Positions 9,282 through 17,565 of a stretch of 39,816 nt of DNA are shown here, piece after piece. The position numbers and the translations under genes were made by a program. The notes under the pieces were generated by a model. The model made no database searches. It was not told where the DNA came from and was given only the letters and a program-made list of their open reading frames with translations. The DNA comes from Bryobacteraceae bacterium. Lineage in GTDB: Bacteria > Acidobacteriota > Terriglobia > Bryobacterales > Bryobacteraceae. Numbering within the stretch: the stretch's first letter is position 1; each line of letters opens with the position of its first letter. The stretch is taken from the NCBI GenBank assembly GCA_019187195.1, contig JABAQT010000041.1:1-39816 (forward strand), read 5' to 3'.

Positions 9282-9468
9282 GGCGTTAGCGGCGGCGGCC
9301 GGGGCAAACCGGCCACACGGGCCCGGCTTCGCTTCGCCGCCTTGTGGAAGGCATTCCTGCAATCCGCCCAAGGCCGCGAGGAAGCGGAGCGCGGCTCCTA
9401 TTTGAAGCTTGGGGCGGATGAGGCGGCGCTCCGAGGAACCCTGCCGCGATCAAGGTACAGTTAGAAGG
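9282..9468. other. intergenic region with a GGCCGG/CCGGCC hairpin
   Basis: 187 bases between DUF1501 and the alcohol dehydrogenase. A perfect six-base stem (9297-9302 with 9309-9314, six-base loop) lies 16 bases after the DUF1501 stop and could end transcription, but no T run follows. Further on, GAGC-GCG-GCTC near 9390 is another short inverted repeat. TACAGT (9456-9461) serves as a likely -10 for the next gene. No small ORF with convincing coding character was seen. Confidence 0.35.
9456..9461 (+). promoter_or_regulatory. -10 box, candidate leaderless promoter of the alcohol dehydrogenase gene
   Basis: TACAGT ends seven bases before ATG 9469, placing the predicted transcription start at or next to the A of the start codon. 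No -35 of quality is visible. Confidence 0.4.
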
Positions 9469-10479
9469 ATGGAACGTGAAGCGATTGCCGCGTGCCTGAG
9501 TGTCCCGCGAGGGCCGGTGGAGATCAGGAAGATGCCGGTGGCGGCTCCCGGGAGAGGAGAGGCGCTGGTGCGGATGGAGGCTTGCGGCATCTGCCATTCG
9601 GACGTGATGATCACGGGCCTCGATAAACTGCCGTTGACGCCGCTGGTGCTGGGGCACGAGGGGATCGGGGTGGTGGAGGAAGTGGGGGACGGGGTTGCCA
9701 ATGTGGCGGTGGGTGACCGCGTGGGGATCACCTATTTCGCGGCGGGGTGCGGAGTCTGCGAGGCGTGCCGGGCGGGGTTTGAGCGGTATTGCGCGAAGCA
9801 AACGAACCACGGTTACACGCGGCAGGGGGTCCTGGCGACAGCGGGAATTGTGGCGGCGCGGAACCTGATCCGCGTGCCCGGGAGTTTGACGGCGGAGGAA
9901 GCGGCTCCGTTGTGCTGCGCGGGGTGGACAGCGATGGGGGCGCTGGGTGAGGCGGGTGTGCGGGCGGGGCAGTTGGTGGCGATCTTCGGGTTTGGAGGAT
10001 TGGGGCATCTGGCATTGCAATACGCGAAGCACGCGGGCGCGCGGACGGCGGTGGTGGACGTGGGCGCGGAGAAACTGGAGTTCGCAAGGCAACTGGGAGC
10101 GGATGTGGCGGTGGCGGCGGAGGATGCGCGCAAGACGCTGGTGAAGGAGCATGGCGGGGCGGATGCGGCGATTGTGTTCACGGCATCGGCGGCGGCGGTT
10201 CCGGCGGCATTTTCGTGTCTCAAGCGGCGGGGCAGTTTGATCCTGGTGGGATTGACGGCGGACACCTATACGTTCTCCGTGACGGAGACAGTGCTGAAGG
10301 GGATTCGCATACAGGGCAGCTATCTCGGGTCGCGGGCGGATCTCGAGAGAGTATTTGAACTGGCGGAGCGGGGCGTAGCGCGGCCGAAGGTGACCGTATA
10401 CGGGATCGAGGCCGCGCCGGAGTTGATGGGGGAATTGGAGCGGGGCAGACTGACGGGGCGGGCGGTGATCCGGTTTTAG
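9469..10479 (+). CDS. zinc-dependent alcohol dehydrogenase (MDR family)
   Basis: 336 residues from ATG 9469; longer upstream starts in frame lack family similarity. This is a medium-chain dehydrogenase/reductase: catalytic zinc ligands C39 and H43 in ACGICHSD, H63-E64 in VLGHEGIG and a C in PLCCAG (~149-150). Structural zinc cysteines are C94, C97, C100 and C108. The Rossmann motif GFGGLG at 174-179 and a following acidic residue (VVDVG) favour NAD over NADP. It most resembles AdhP/AdhA-type NAD-dependent alcohol dehydrogenases acting on primary alcohols and aldehydes in the cytoplasm. It stands alone, with a TACAGT box seven bases before the ATG and no usable Shine-Dalgarno site. Confidence 0.88.
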   Translation: MEREAIAACLSVPRGPVEIRKMPVAAPGRGEALVRMEACGICHSDVMITGLDKLPLTPLVLGHEGIGVVEEVGDGVANVAVGDRVGITYFAAGCGVCEACRAGFERYCAKQTNHGYTRQGVLATAGIVAARNLIRVPGSLTAEEAAPLCCAGWTAMGALGEAGVRAGQLVAIFGFGGLGHLALQYAKHAGARTAVVDVGAEKLEFARQLGADVAVAAEDARKTLVKEHGGADAAIVFTASAAAVPAAFSCLKRRGSLILVGLTADTYTFSVTETVLKGIRIQGSYLGSRADLERVFELAERGVARPKVTVYGIEAAPELMGELERGRLTGRAVIRF

Positions 10480-10604
10480 GCGCTGGCGGTGGGGCGCCTT
10501 GCTGGCCGTGACTGCGCGACGATGGCTGTAGGGAACGGTGACGCGTGTTTCACGAGGAGCGTTCGCCATGCGGACCGCCGCCTCGCGCTCCGCGCGCCGT
10601 AACA

Positions 10605-10626
10605 TACGATATTCCGTGAAGAGGAG
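10605..10626 (+). promoter_or_regulatory. putative -10 and strong RBS for the cupin-like gene
   Basis: TACGAT (10605-10610) is followed by GAGGAGG (10620-10626), which is well spaced before ATG 10633. The rest of the 153-base gap (10480-10632) holds only a small CGTG-TTT-CACG hairpin and no recognisable gene. Confidence 0.3.
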
Positions 10627-10632
10627 GCTCGA

Positions 10633-10995
10633 ATGAAAATGTTGATTCTTGTCGCATTGCTTTCGTCGCTGGCGACGCTGGTGATGGTATTTGGAGTGGC
10701 CGGGGCGGAGTTGCCGAAGAAGGTGAAGTTTGAGAACGCGAAGGTGCGTGTTTCGGAGGTGACGTATCCGCCGGGAACCCGGCGCGCGCGTTATATCCGG
10801 CCGACGGACCAGGTGATTGTGTTCATGGACGACTGCAAGTACCGGCGCACGGACTCGAAGACGGGCGAGAAGACGGTGAGGGAGCGCAAGAGCGGGGATG
10901 CTATTTTCCACGAGAAGGGGGAGGACGCGCCGGTTCTGGAGAATCTGGGGACGAAACCATACCGGACGATGGTCATTGAATTGTTGAGGCCTTGA
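10633..10995 (+). CDS. small exported cupin-like protein
   Basis: 120 residues from ATG 10633, preceded by GAGGAGG. Residues 1-25 form a clear signal peptide ending near VAGAE. The mature part has the rhythm of a small one-domain cupin: VRVSEVTYPPGTRRARYIRPTDQ, then VIVFMDDCKYRRT, SGDAIFHEKGEDAPVLENLG and a terminal strand TMVIELLRP. The metal-binding histidines of classic cupins are largely missing (one H, in FHEKG), so an enzymatic role is unlikely. Probably periplasmic. Function unknown. Confidence 0.7.
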   Translation: MKMLILVALLSSLATLVMVFGVAGAELPKKVKFENAKVRVSEVTYPPGTRRARYIRPTDQVIVFMDDCKYRRTDSKTGEKTVRERKSGDAIFHEKGEDAPVLENLGTKPYRTMVIELLRP

Positions 10996-11021
10996 AGCGG
11001 GCAGGGTGACGCACGCGGGTG

Positions 11022-11027
11022 TATACT
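11022..11027 (+). promoter_or_regulatory. -10 box upstream of the DUF3303-like gene
   Basis: TATACT (5 of 6 to TATAAT) lies 34 bases before ATG 11062, with GGAGG between them. This would give a leader of about 28 bases. No good -35 is seen. Confidence 0.4.
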
Positions 11028-11061
11028 AAGCGGCGGCAGATTCCAAACGAGGAGGTCTAAG

Positions 11062-11352
11062 ATGGCACAATATCTTCTGCTTTGGGAAGTCGACAGAACG
11101 AGAATCCCCGAGGAACTCGAGAAACGCAAGGCTCAGCACCTGGGCTTTCAGGAGATCGTCCGCCAGCAGATGAAGAGCGGCGAGATCTCACAGTGGGGCG
11201 CCTACGCCGGAGAGGCCAAGGGCTTCTGTATCATCGAGGGGTCGGGGGAGGACGTGCACAAGCTGGCCGGACGCTGGGTTCCGTGGGTTTCGTTCGAGGT
11301 GAGGGAACTGCTCACCCTGGAGCAGGTGAGTAAGGCGACCGCGGCGATGTGA
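11062..11352 (+). CDS. small DUF3303-like cytoplasmic protein
   Basis: 96 residues from ATG 11062 with GAGGAGG upstream. MAQYLLLWEVD, then RKAQHLGFQEIVRQQMKSG, then WGAYAGEAKGFCIIEG and WVPWVSFEVRELLTLEQ: the pattern (beta, helix, beta-beta with G-x-C/Y-I-I-E-G) resembles small dimeric alpha-beta barrel proteins of the DUF3303/YCII-like kind. No signal peptide and no catalytic motif. Expressed alone. Function unknown. Confidence 0.65.
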   Translation: MAQYLLLWEVDRTRIPEELEKRKAQHLGFQEIVRQQMKSGEISQWGAYAGEAKGFCIIEGSGEDVHKLAGRWVPWVSFEVRELLTLEQVSKATAAM

Positions 11353-11358
11353 TGCGAT

Positions 11359-11586
11359 TCAGGAACGGTTTTTCCTCGAGGGCGCGTAGAGATAGAGGTA
11401 GACAGCTCCGAGGACAATCAGCAGCGCGCCCCACCATATGGCGGCGTGCAGATTCGAGAGCACGACTTCGGTTGTTGGAGGGTGGGCGAGTCCGTGGATG
11501 CCCGCGCCGGTGATGAGTATTCCGTAGATGAGCAGCAGCGCTCCGATGAAGAACCAGATGGAGATGACTTTGTTGCCGTGGGACAT
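11359..11586 (-). CDS. small two-helix membrane protein
   Basis: 75 residues with two predicted membrane helices (about residues 8-28 and 48-67) and a basic C-terminal tail (APSRKNRS). It starts five bases downstream of the symporter stop, so it is the last gene of the sulfatase-symporter operon. No family was recognised. Its position suggests an accessory of the transporter, but that is only inference. Confidence 0.6.
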   Translation of the reverse strand: MSHGNKVISIWFFIGALLLIYGILITGAGIHGLAHPPTTEVVLSNLHAAIWWGALLIVLGAVYLYLYAPSRKNRS

Positions 11587-11591
11587 GGAAC

Positions 11592-13301
11592 CTACCAGAA
11601 GTAGAGATTGAGAGCGAAGAAGACCACGATGACGATGGCGGCCCAGAAGGCGGGGCGGTGGTGGAGAGGGATGGCTCCTTCGGAGGGGATTTCGGTGCAG
11701 CCGTAGACGAGTCCGGCGAGGCTTTTTTCGGGAAGCGGAGCGGTCATCATGCTGACGGCGTATGTGACGGCGACGCAGATGATCCAGGACCAGAGGCCGC
11801 GGTACATATTTTCGGCCATGTCGCGGGCGTCAGGGGAGAGGGCGATGATGCGGAGGGCGGAGGGATCGGCCTTGACCCAGGCCCACATGCCGATGGAAGA
11901 GAGGGTGCCGGCGAGGAGGCCCCAGAAACCGCCGGCGGGGGTGGCGCGCTTCCAGAGCATGCCGAGGAGCACGGTGCCGAAGAGGGGCGCGATGAAGAAG
12001 CTGAAGAGCGCCTGGACGTAATCCATGATGCTTTGGAACTGCATAACGAGGTAGGCAGTGCCGATGGAGATGAGGACGCCGATGATGGTGCACCAGCGGC
12101 CCATGCCGACGTAGTGCGCGTCGGTGGCTTTCCTGTTCATGAAGGCGCGGTAGATGTCGTAGGTCCAGACGGTGGCGAAGGCGCTGACGTTGCCTGCCAT
12201 GCCGGACATGAATCCGGCGATGAGGGCGGTGATGCCGAGTCCGAGGAGGCCGGGGCCGCAGTAGCGGGCGAGCATGAGCGGGAGGACTTCGTTATAGCTG
12301 TGGCCGCCGGAGGCGACGGCGGCTCCTTCGCCGACGAGTTTCATGGGGAGGACGCCGAGGCCGAGGAGGCCGGGGAGGATGACGATGAAGGGGACGAGCA
12401 TTTTGAAGCCGGCCCCGATGACGGGCGCCATCTTCGCGGAGCGGAGGTCTCTGGCGGCGAGGACGCGTTGGACGACGAGGAAATCGGTGGTCCAGTAGCC
12501 GAAGGAGATGACCCAGCCAAGGCCGAGGACGATGCCGGTCCAGTGGATGCCCATGGGGTTGGCGGAGAAGGATCCGAGGGTTCGCCAGAGGTGGGTGTAA
12601 TCCTGGTTGAAGTTATGGGCGATGCGTTGCTGGAGGCCCTGCCAGCCGCCGGCTTCGATGAGGCCGAGGATGGGGATGAGGAGGGAGCCGAGCCAGATGA
12701 GGACGAACTGGAGGACTTCGTTGAAGATGGCGGAGCGGAGTCCGCCGAGGGCCACGTAGACGGCGACGGTGAGGGAGGAGACCCAGATGCTGAAGTTGAT
12801 ATCCCAGCCCAGGACGACTTTCATGACGAGGGCCATGGAGTACATATTGATGCCGCTCATGAGGACGGTCATGAAGGCGAAGGAGACGGCGGAGAGGGCG
12901 CGGCTGGGCTCGCCGAAGCGGAGTTGGAGATAGCCGGGGACGGAGTGGGTTTTCGAGATGTAGTAGAACGGCATCATGACGAGGCCGAGGAAGAGCATGG
13001 CGGGGATGGCTCCGATCCAATACCAGTGGGTGGCGAGGATGCCGTACTGGTAGGAGGCGGCGGCCCAGCCCATCAGTTCGAGGGAGCCGAGGTTGGCGGA
13101 GAGGAAGCTGAGGCCGGCGATCCAGGCGGTCATTTCGCGCCCGGCGAGGAAGAAATCATCGCCCGTGCGGGACTGGCCCTTGAGGTAGAAGCCGATCAGG
13201 AGGACGGCGGCGAAGTAGATGGCGATGATGGCGATGTCGACGCCTTCGAGCGAGATGAGGCGGGAGGAGGGCAGCAGAAACAAGCCGGGGATGACGTGCA
13301 T
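11592..13301 (-). CDS. sodium:solute symporter (SSS family)
   Basis: 569 residues with 13-14 hydrophobic segments. It begins with the SSS N-terminal pattern (IAIIAIYFAAVLLIGFYLKG, RTGDDFFLAGREMTAWIAGL, LSANLGSLELMGWAAASYQY). The family motif in the core (GLGITALIAGFMSGMAGNVS, then AFATVWTYDIYRAFM) carries the serine/threonine residues that bind the second sodium in SGLT-type transporters. It belongs to the sugar/inositol-like branch of solute:sodium symporters in the inner membrane. It lies 16 bases after a sulfatase gene, so it may import a desulfated sugar released by that enzyme (inference). The start at 13301 has no strong RBS. Confidence 0.9.
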   Translation of the reverse strand: MHVIPGLFLLPSSRLISLEGVDIAIIAIYFAAVLLIGFYLKGQSRTGDDFFLAGREMTAWIAGLSFLSANLGSLELMGWAAASYQYGILATHWYWIGAIPAMLFLGLVMMPFYYISKTHSVPGYLQLRFGEPSRALSAVSFAFMTVLMSGINMYSMALVMKVVLGWDINFSIWVSSLTVAVYVALGGLRSAIFNEVLQFVLIWLGSLLIPILGLIEAGGWQGLQQRIAHNFNQDYTHLWRTLGSFSANPMGIHWTGIVLGLGWVISFGYWTTDFLVVQRVLAARDLRSAKMAPVIGAGFKMLVPFIVILPGLLGLGVLPMKLVGEGAAVASGGHSYNEVLPLMLARYCGPGLLGLGITALIAGFMSGMAGNVSAFATVWTYDIYRAFMNRKATDAHYVGMGRWCTIIGVLISIGTAYLVMQFQSIMDYVQALFSFFIAPLFGTVLLGMLWKRATPAGGFWGLLAGTLSSIGMWAWVKADPSALRIIALSPDARDMAENMYRGLWSWIICVAVTYAVSMMTAPLPEKSLAGLVYGCTEIPSEGAIPLHHRPAFWAAIVIVVFFALNLYFW

Positions 13302-13317
13302 GGGAGAGGTACGCTTT

Positions 13318-14658
13318 TCACCTTTCCTTAACGGGGAAGTCTTTGTTATCGGCGCGCGAGGTACGGAAGAGGGGGCTGAGGCCGGCGACGATGTTGGGGT
13401 TCTCGGCGGCGACGTCGCGGGCTTCGCCGGGGTCGTGTTCGAGGTTGAACAGTTCGAGGTTCATGCGCGGGCGCTGGCGGACGAGTTTCCAATCGCCTTT
13501 CCGGACGGCCTGCTGGAAGCCGCCTTCGTGGAATTCCCAGTAGAAGTGGCCGTGAGGCTTCTGCTTTTTTCCGAGCAGGGTGGGGAGGACGGAAAAGCCA
13601 TCGATTCCGGAAGGGGTGGGCAGGCCGGCGAGTTCGGCGGCGGTGGGGAGGAAGTCCCAGAAGGCCCAGGGGAAGGCGCTGGTCCGGCCGGGAGCGATCT
13701 CGCCTTTCCAGCGGGCGATCATGGGGACGCGGATGCCGCCTTCGTAGAGATCGCGCTTGGTTCCGCGGAGGGGGCCGGAGCTGTGGAAGAAGTTCGCGTC
13801 GTGGTTGCCCTCGTGGTGGGGTCCGTTGTCGCTCGAGAAGAAGACGATTGTGTTTTCGTCGAGGCCTTTGGAAGTGAGGGTATCGAGGACACGGCCGATG
13901 CCGGTGTCCATGCGGGTGATGGCGGCGGCGAAAGTGCGTTCGACTTCGGGCCAATCCTCATTGGCGTAGATGCCGAGATCGGGGCACTCGATACCGTTCT
14001 TCTGAAAGCGTCCGAGTTCGTTGTTGGCGTGGGGGATGGTGTAGGTGAGGCAGAGGAAGAAGGGTTGCCTGGTGGTTTGGCGTTCGAGGAAGTGGACGGC
14101 TTTTTCCGTGAACAGATCGTTGGAGAATGTCTTGCGCTGATGGAACCAATTGCCGGTGAGCAGGATTTCCGTGCGGTTGTCCCAGATGTGTCCGGGGAAG
14201 GAGTTGTGGGCGTGCAGTTGGTTGAGGTAGCCGAAGAATTCGTCGAAGCCCCGGGAGTTGGGGGTGCTGTCCATGTCGAAGCCGCCGAGTCCCCACTTGC
14301 CGAAGAGAGCGGTGCGGTAGCCGGCGGATCTGAGGAGAGAGGCGGCGGTGAGTTCATTGGGGCCGAGACCGAGTTCGGGTTTGCGGTTGCCGCGGATGGT
14401 GGCGTGGCCGGTGTGCTTTCCAGTCATGAGACAGCAGCGGGAAGGGGCGCAGACGGTGCTGCCGGCGTAGGCCTGGGTGAAGCGGATGCCTTCGGCGGCG
14501 AGGCGGCTGATGCGAGGGGAGCGGATGCGTTGCTGGCCGTAGCATTCGAGGTCGCCGTAGCCGAGGTCGTCGGCGAGGATGAAGAGGATGTTGGGGCGTG
14601 CGGTTTTGGGTTGGGCGAAAGCGGCGGCGGCAGCGCCGAGGAGGTGGCGGCGGGTCAT
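13318..14658 (-). CDS. arylsulfatase-type sulfatase
   Basis: 446 residues. Metal-binding D30-D31 lie in NILFILADDLGYGDLECYG. The formylglycine signature C-A-P-S-R-x-x-L-M-T-G starts at C70, so this is a Cys-type sulfatase needing a formylglycine-generating enzyme. Further metal ligands lie in FFSSDNGPHHEG (~residues 283-294). The N-terminus (MTRRHLLGAAAAAFAQ) is a short RR-containing export signal, possibly Tat. The enzyme would hydrolyse sulfate esters in the periplasm or outside. The downstream symporter suggests a carbohydrate substrate. A TAGACT box ends seven bases before the ATG, so the gene may also have its own leaderless promoter in addition to read-through from zwf (34 bases upstream). 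Confidence 0.92.
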   Translation of the reverse strand: MTRRHLLGAAAAAFAQPKTARPNILFILADDLGYGDLECYGQQRIRSPRISRLAAEGIRFTQAYAGSTVCAPSRCCLMTGKHTGHATIRGNRKPELGLGPNELTAASLLRSAGYRTALFGKWGLGGFDMDSTPNSRGFDEFFGYLNQLHAHNSFPGHIWDNRTEILLTGNWFHQRKTFSNDLFTEKAVHFLERQTTRQPFFLCLTYTIPHANNELGRFQKNGIECPDLGIYANEDWPEVERTFAAAITRMDTGIGRVLDTLTSKGLDENTIVFFSSDNGPHHEGNHDANFFHSSGPLRGTKRDLYEGGIRVPMIARWKGEIAPGRTSAFPWAFWDFLPTAAELAGLPTPSGIDGFSVLPTLLGKKQKPHGHFYWEFHEGGFQQAVRKGDWKLVRQRPRMNLELFNLEHDPGEARDVAAENPNIVAGLSPLFRTSRADNKDFPVKER

Positions 14659-14665
14659 CGAAGGA

Positions 14666-14671
14666 AGTCTA
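14666..14671 (-). promoter_or_regulatory. -10 box, candidate leaderless promoter of the sulfatase gene
   Basis: Read on the minus strand, TAGACT ends seven bases before the sulfatase ATG (14658). The intervening TCCTTCG contains no Shine-Dalgarno sequence. Confidence 0.35.
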
Positions 14672-14692
14672 TCAACTTACAGCGTGAGAGAT

Positions 14693-16060
14693 TCAGGAGA
14701 GCGGGCGGCGCCACCCTCCGGCGTGCTCGGCGAGGCGGGCGGCTTCGGCGGGCCCCCATGATCCGGGCTCATATTCATAGAGCGGGTCGCAGGCGAGGAT
14801 GGGCTCGACGATGCGCCAGGCGGCTTCGACGGCGTCCTGCCGCACGAAGAGCATCGGGTCGCCGCGCATGGCGTCGGTGAGGAGACGCTCGTAGGAGGCC
14901 ATCCCGGCGGTGGAGTCCAGCTTCATGGCGGAGAGTTCGACGGGCGCGGGTTCCATGAGCGCGCCGGGACGTTTCACCTGGGCTCCGAGGCTGAGGGAGA
15001 AATCCGGACCGAGGCGGAAGCGGAAGTAGTTGCTGCCGGCGGGAAGCTTCCAGAGCGGTGATCTCTTGAGCTTGACGATTACTTCGGTGGCCGTTACGGG
15101 CATGGATTTGCCGGCCAGAACCAGGAAGGGAACGCCCGTCCAGCGCCAGGAATCCACTTCGAGGCGGATGGCGGCGAAGGTTTCCATTTTCGAGGCGGAG
15201 TCGACTCCGTCTTCCTGGCGGTAGCCCTTGTACTGGCCGCGCACGACGCAGCGGGGCTCGATGGGCGGAATGGCCTCGAACACTTTCACCTGCTCGTTGC
15301 GCAAGGGCTCGGCTTCGGTTCTCGATGGGGGCTCCATGGCGAGAAAGGCGACGAGTTCGAGCAGGTGGTTCTGGACGACATCGCGGATGGCTCCGAGTTC
15401 GTCGTATAAGCGTCCGCGGCCCTGGACGCCGAAGGACTCGGCCATGATGATCTGCACGCTGTGGACGTAGTTGCGATTCCAGACGGGTTCGAGGAAGGTG
15501 TTGGCGAAGCGGAAGAAGAGCAGGTTTTCGACGGCTTCCTTGCCGAGGAAGTGATCGATGCGGAAGATGGAGGATTCGGGGAAATAGCGAAGGAGAAGCT
15601 GGTTCAGACTTTGGGCGGAGGCGAGGTTTCGTCCGAAGGGTTTCTCGAGGACGACGCGGGCTCCCTGGGCGCAACCGGCGTGATGGAGCGCTTCGGCGAC
15701 TTCGCGGAACAGGCTTGGAGGAATGGCGAGGTAGTGGAGGGGGTGTTTGGCGTCCTTGAGCACGGTGCGCAGCCGCTCGAAGGTGGCGATCTCGCGATAG
15801 TCGCCATCGATGTATTGCATCCGCTCCGTGAGGCGGGTGAAAGCGGGTTCGGAGATAGCCGTGCCATGCCAATCGAGGCTTTCGCGGGCGCGGCGGCGGA
15901 GGTCATCGATGGTCCAACCGGACTTGGCCACACCGATGATGGGGACGTTCAATCCGCCTTTCTGAACCATCTGATAGAGGGCGGGAAAGATCTGTTTGAA
16001 GGCGAGGTCGCCGCTCGCACCGAAGAAGACGAGCGCATCGGAATCTTCGTGTCTTGTCAT
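14693..16060 (-). CDS. zwf: glucose-6-phosphate 1-dehydrogenase
   Basis: 455 residues, slightly short for the family (about 480-510). It oxidises glucose 6-phosphate to 6-phosphogluconolactone with NAD(P), the first step of the oxidative pentose phosphate or Entner-Doudoroff route. The nucleotide loop GASGDLA is at 14-20, EKPFG at 139-143, the substrate signature RIDHFLGKE at 167-175 and the general-base His at 231 in VVQNHLLEL. The second half has weaker conservation but keeps the family length. It starts 21 bases after an FAD oxidoreductase on the same strand. No 6-phosphogluconolactonase or gnd gene is nearby, unlike many zwf loci. Confidence 0.93.
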   Translation of the reverse strand: MTRHEDSDALVFFGASGDLAFKQIFPALYQMVQKGGLNVPIIGVAKSGWTIDDLRRRARESLDWHGTAISEPAFTRLTERMQYIDGDYREIATFERLRTVLKDAKHPLHYLAIPPSLFREVAEALHHAGCAQGARVVLEKPFGRNLASAQSLNQLLLRYFPESSIFRIDHFLGKEAVENLLFFRFANTFLEPVWNRNYVHSVQIIMAESFGVQGRGRLYDELGAIRDVVQNHLLELVAFLAMEPPSRTEAEPLRNEQVKVFEAIPPIEPRCVVRGQYKGYRQEDGVDSASKMETFAAIRLEVDSWRWTGVPFLVLAGKSMPVTATEVIVKLKRSPLWKLPAGSNYFRFRLGPDFSLSLGAQVKRPGALMEPAPVELSAMKLDSTAGMASYERLLTDAMRGDPMLFVRQDAVEAAWRIVEPILACDPLYEYEPGSWGPAEAARLAEHAGGWRRPLS

Positions 16061-16081
16061 GGCTATTGTGTTCGATGCGAC

Positions 16082-17476
16082 TCAGTGGGGGTCCGATGCA
16101 GCGCGCGGAGCGTGGCGCGGATGGACGTTCTGGTTCACATTGAAGAAATTGCCGGGATCATACGCGGCTTTGACGGCGGCGAGGCGGCCGTAGTTGTCAC
16201 GGTAGGCGGAACGAATGCGCTCGTCGCCCTCATCCATCAGGAAGTTGACGTATGCCCCGCCGGCGGAGAAGGGATGGAGGGCGTCGAAGTAGTCGCGCGC
16301 CCAGGCGGTGATTCGCTCGCGATTGGCGGGAGAGGGATCGACGCCGGCGATCACCTGGGCCCAGACAGCGTCCCTGTAGCTCCATGCCGTGTCCGGGTTC
16401 GCGGGGCGGTGCGCCGCGCCGTTTATGGGATAGATGTGAACCGTCGAGAGCGTAGTGGGGAGGCGGGAAGCGTGCAGAAGGTGCCGGTTGACAGCTTCAT
16501 CGGGAATTTCCTTCAGGAAGTCGGCTTTCCAATACCATTGCAGGCCGGGCGGATAGAGCGGGTCGAACATGGATTGGAGCGCCGGATAGGGCATGAGACC
16601 GACCATTTCGAAGGCGGGCGCGCGGAAGCCGCGGACGGCGCTCAGGATGGAGTCCGCTTCGTGGGGCGCGGTGCAGCACCAGACCAGGGCGCACATTTTC
16701 CTGCCATGGTAGCGCTCCGGAAAATGGGGGGATGGAGGAATGGTAAGGAAAGCAAAGAAGCAGCTTGCTTCGAGAGGAGCGTTGGGGATGAATTCGCGGT
16801 ACCACCGGAGCAGATCACCCGCCTGATCGAGCTCCCAGAACATGGGTCCGCCGGTGACGGTGTGGACGGGATGAGTCCGGAAGAGAAACGAGGTGACTAC
16901 GCCGAAGTTGCCGCCGCCGCCACGCAAGGCCCAGAACAGATCGGCATTTTCGCTCCTGTTCGCGACGCGGAAGGAGCCATCGGCAAGCACAACGTCCGCC
17001 TCGAGGAGGTTGTCGATGGTGAGCCCGTATTTTCTGGTAAGGTATCCGATGCCGCCGCCGAGCGTCAGTCCCGCGACGCCGGTGGTGGAGATGAATCCGG
17101 AAGGAACAGCGAGACCGAAAGCGTGCGTCGCATGGTCCACGTCGCCCCAAACGCATCCGCCGCCGGCGCGGACGGTGTTGTGCTCGCCATCGACACGGAG
17201 GCCGCGCATCCGGGAGAGATCGATGACCAGGCCATCGTCGCACAGAGCCAGCCCGGCGACATTGTGGCCGCCGCCGCGGATGGCGATTCGAAGGCCGGTC
17301 TCGCGCGCGAACCGCACGGAGGCGATGACGTCGGCCACGTCGGCGCACTGGACAATCAGCCGCGGCTTGCGGTCGATCATCGCGTTGTAGACTTTTCTTG
17401 ATTGTTCGTAGCCTTTATCACCGGTTTCGAGGATGGTTCCACGAACCTGGCCACGGAGCGCCGATACGGATTGCAT
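16082..17476 (-). CDS. FAD-binding oxidoreductase, berberine-bridge-enzyme type
   Basis: 464 residues. The PCMH-type FAD domain covers about 35-210: RLIVQCADVADVIASVRFA, then AIRGGGHN, where H71 is the usual covalent 8-alpha-histidyl flavin ligand. GVAGLTLGGGIGYLTRKYGL follows. The C-terminus YDPGNFFNVNQNV is the BBE-domain hallmark. Many homologues attach FAD a second time through a Cys in the segment G-L-x-C-D; here that site reads GLTIDN (about 151-156), so a single covalent link is predicted. Such enzymes oxidise sugars, alcohols or alkaloid-like substrates with oxygen or another acceptor. Its place just upstream of zwf hints at a sugar substrate but does not prove it. No signal peptide. 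GGAG lies ten bases before the ATG. Confidence 0.88.
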   Translation of the reverse strand: MQSVSALRGQVRGTILETGDKGYEQSRKVYNAMIDRKPRLIVQCADVADVIASVRFARETGLRIAIRGGGHNVAGLALCDDGLVIDLSRMRGLRVDGEHNTVRAGGGCVWGDVDHATHAFGLAVPSGFISTTGVAGLTLGGGIGYLTRKYGLTIDNLLEADVVLADGSFRVANRSENADLFWALRGGGGNFGVVTSFLFRTHPVHTVTGGPMFWELDQAGDLLRWYREFIPNAPLEASCFFAFLTIPPSPHFPERYHGRKMCALVWCCTAPHEADSILSAVRGFRAPAFEMVGLMPYPALQSMFDPLYPPGLQWYWKADFLKEIPDEAVNRHLLHASRLPTTLSTVHIYPINGAAHRPANPDTAWSYRDAVWAQVIAGVDPSPANRERITAWARDYFDALHPFSAGGAYVNFLMDEGDERIRSAYRDNYGRLAAVKAAYDPGNFFNVNQNVHPRHAPRAASDPH

Positions 17477-17565
17477 CTCAACGAGTCTCCATTACCCAAG
17501 GAATAGACAGAGGGAATGGGGGCGGCGTTTCGCGTTTTCCGCGAGGACCGAGACAGCCGCGTGCG

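Noticed and set aside
9282..9468. Small non-coding RNA or REP-type element in the gap before the alcohol dehydrogenase
   Set aside because: Only short inverted repeats are present, no second copy was noticed in the window, and no promoter-terminator pair frames it.
11658..13331. 557-codon plus-strand frame, very acidic
   Set aside because: Antisense to the SSS symporter; its acidic Glu/Asp/Gly composition is a mirror of the membrane protein's codons.
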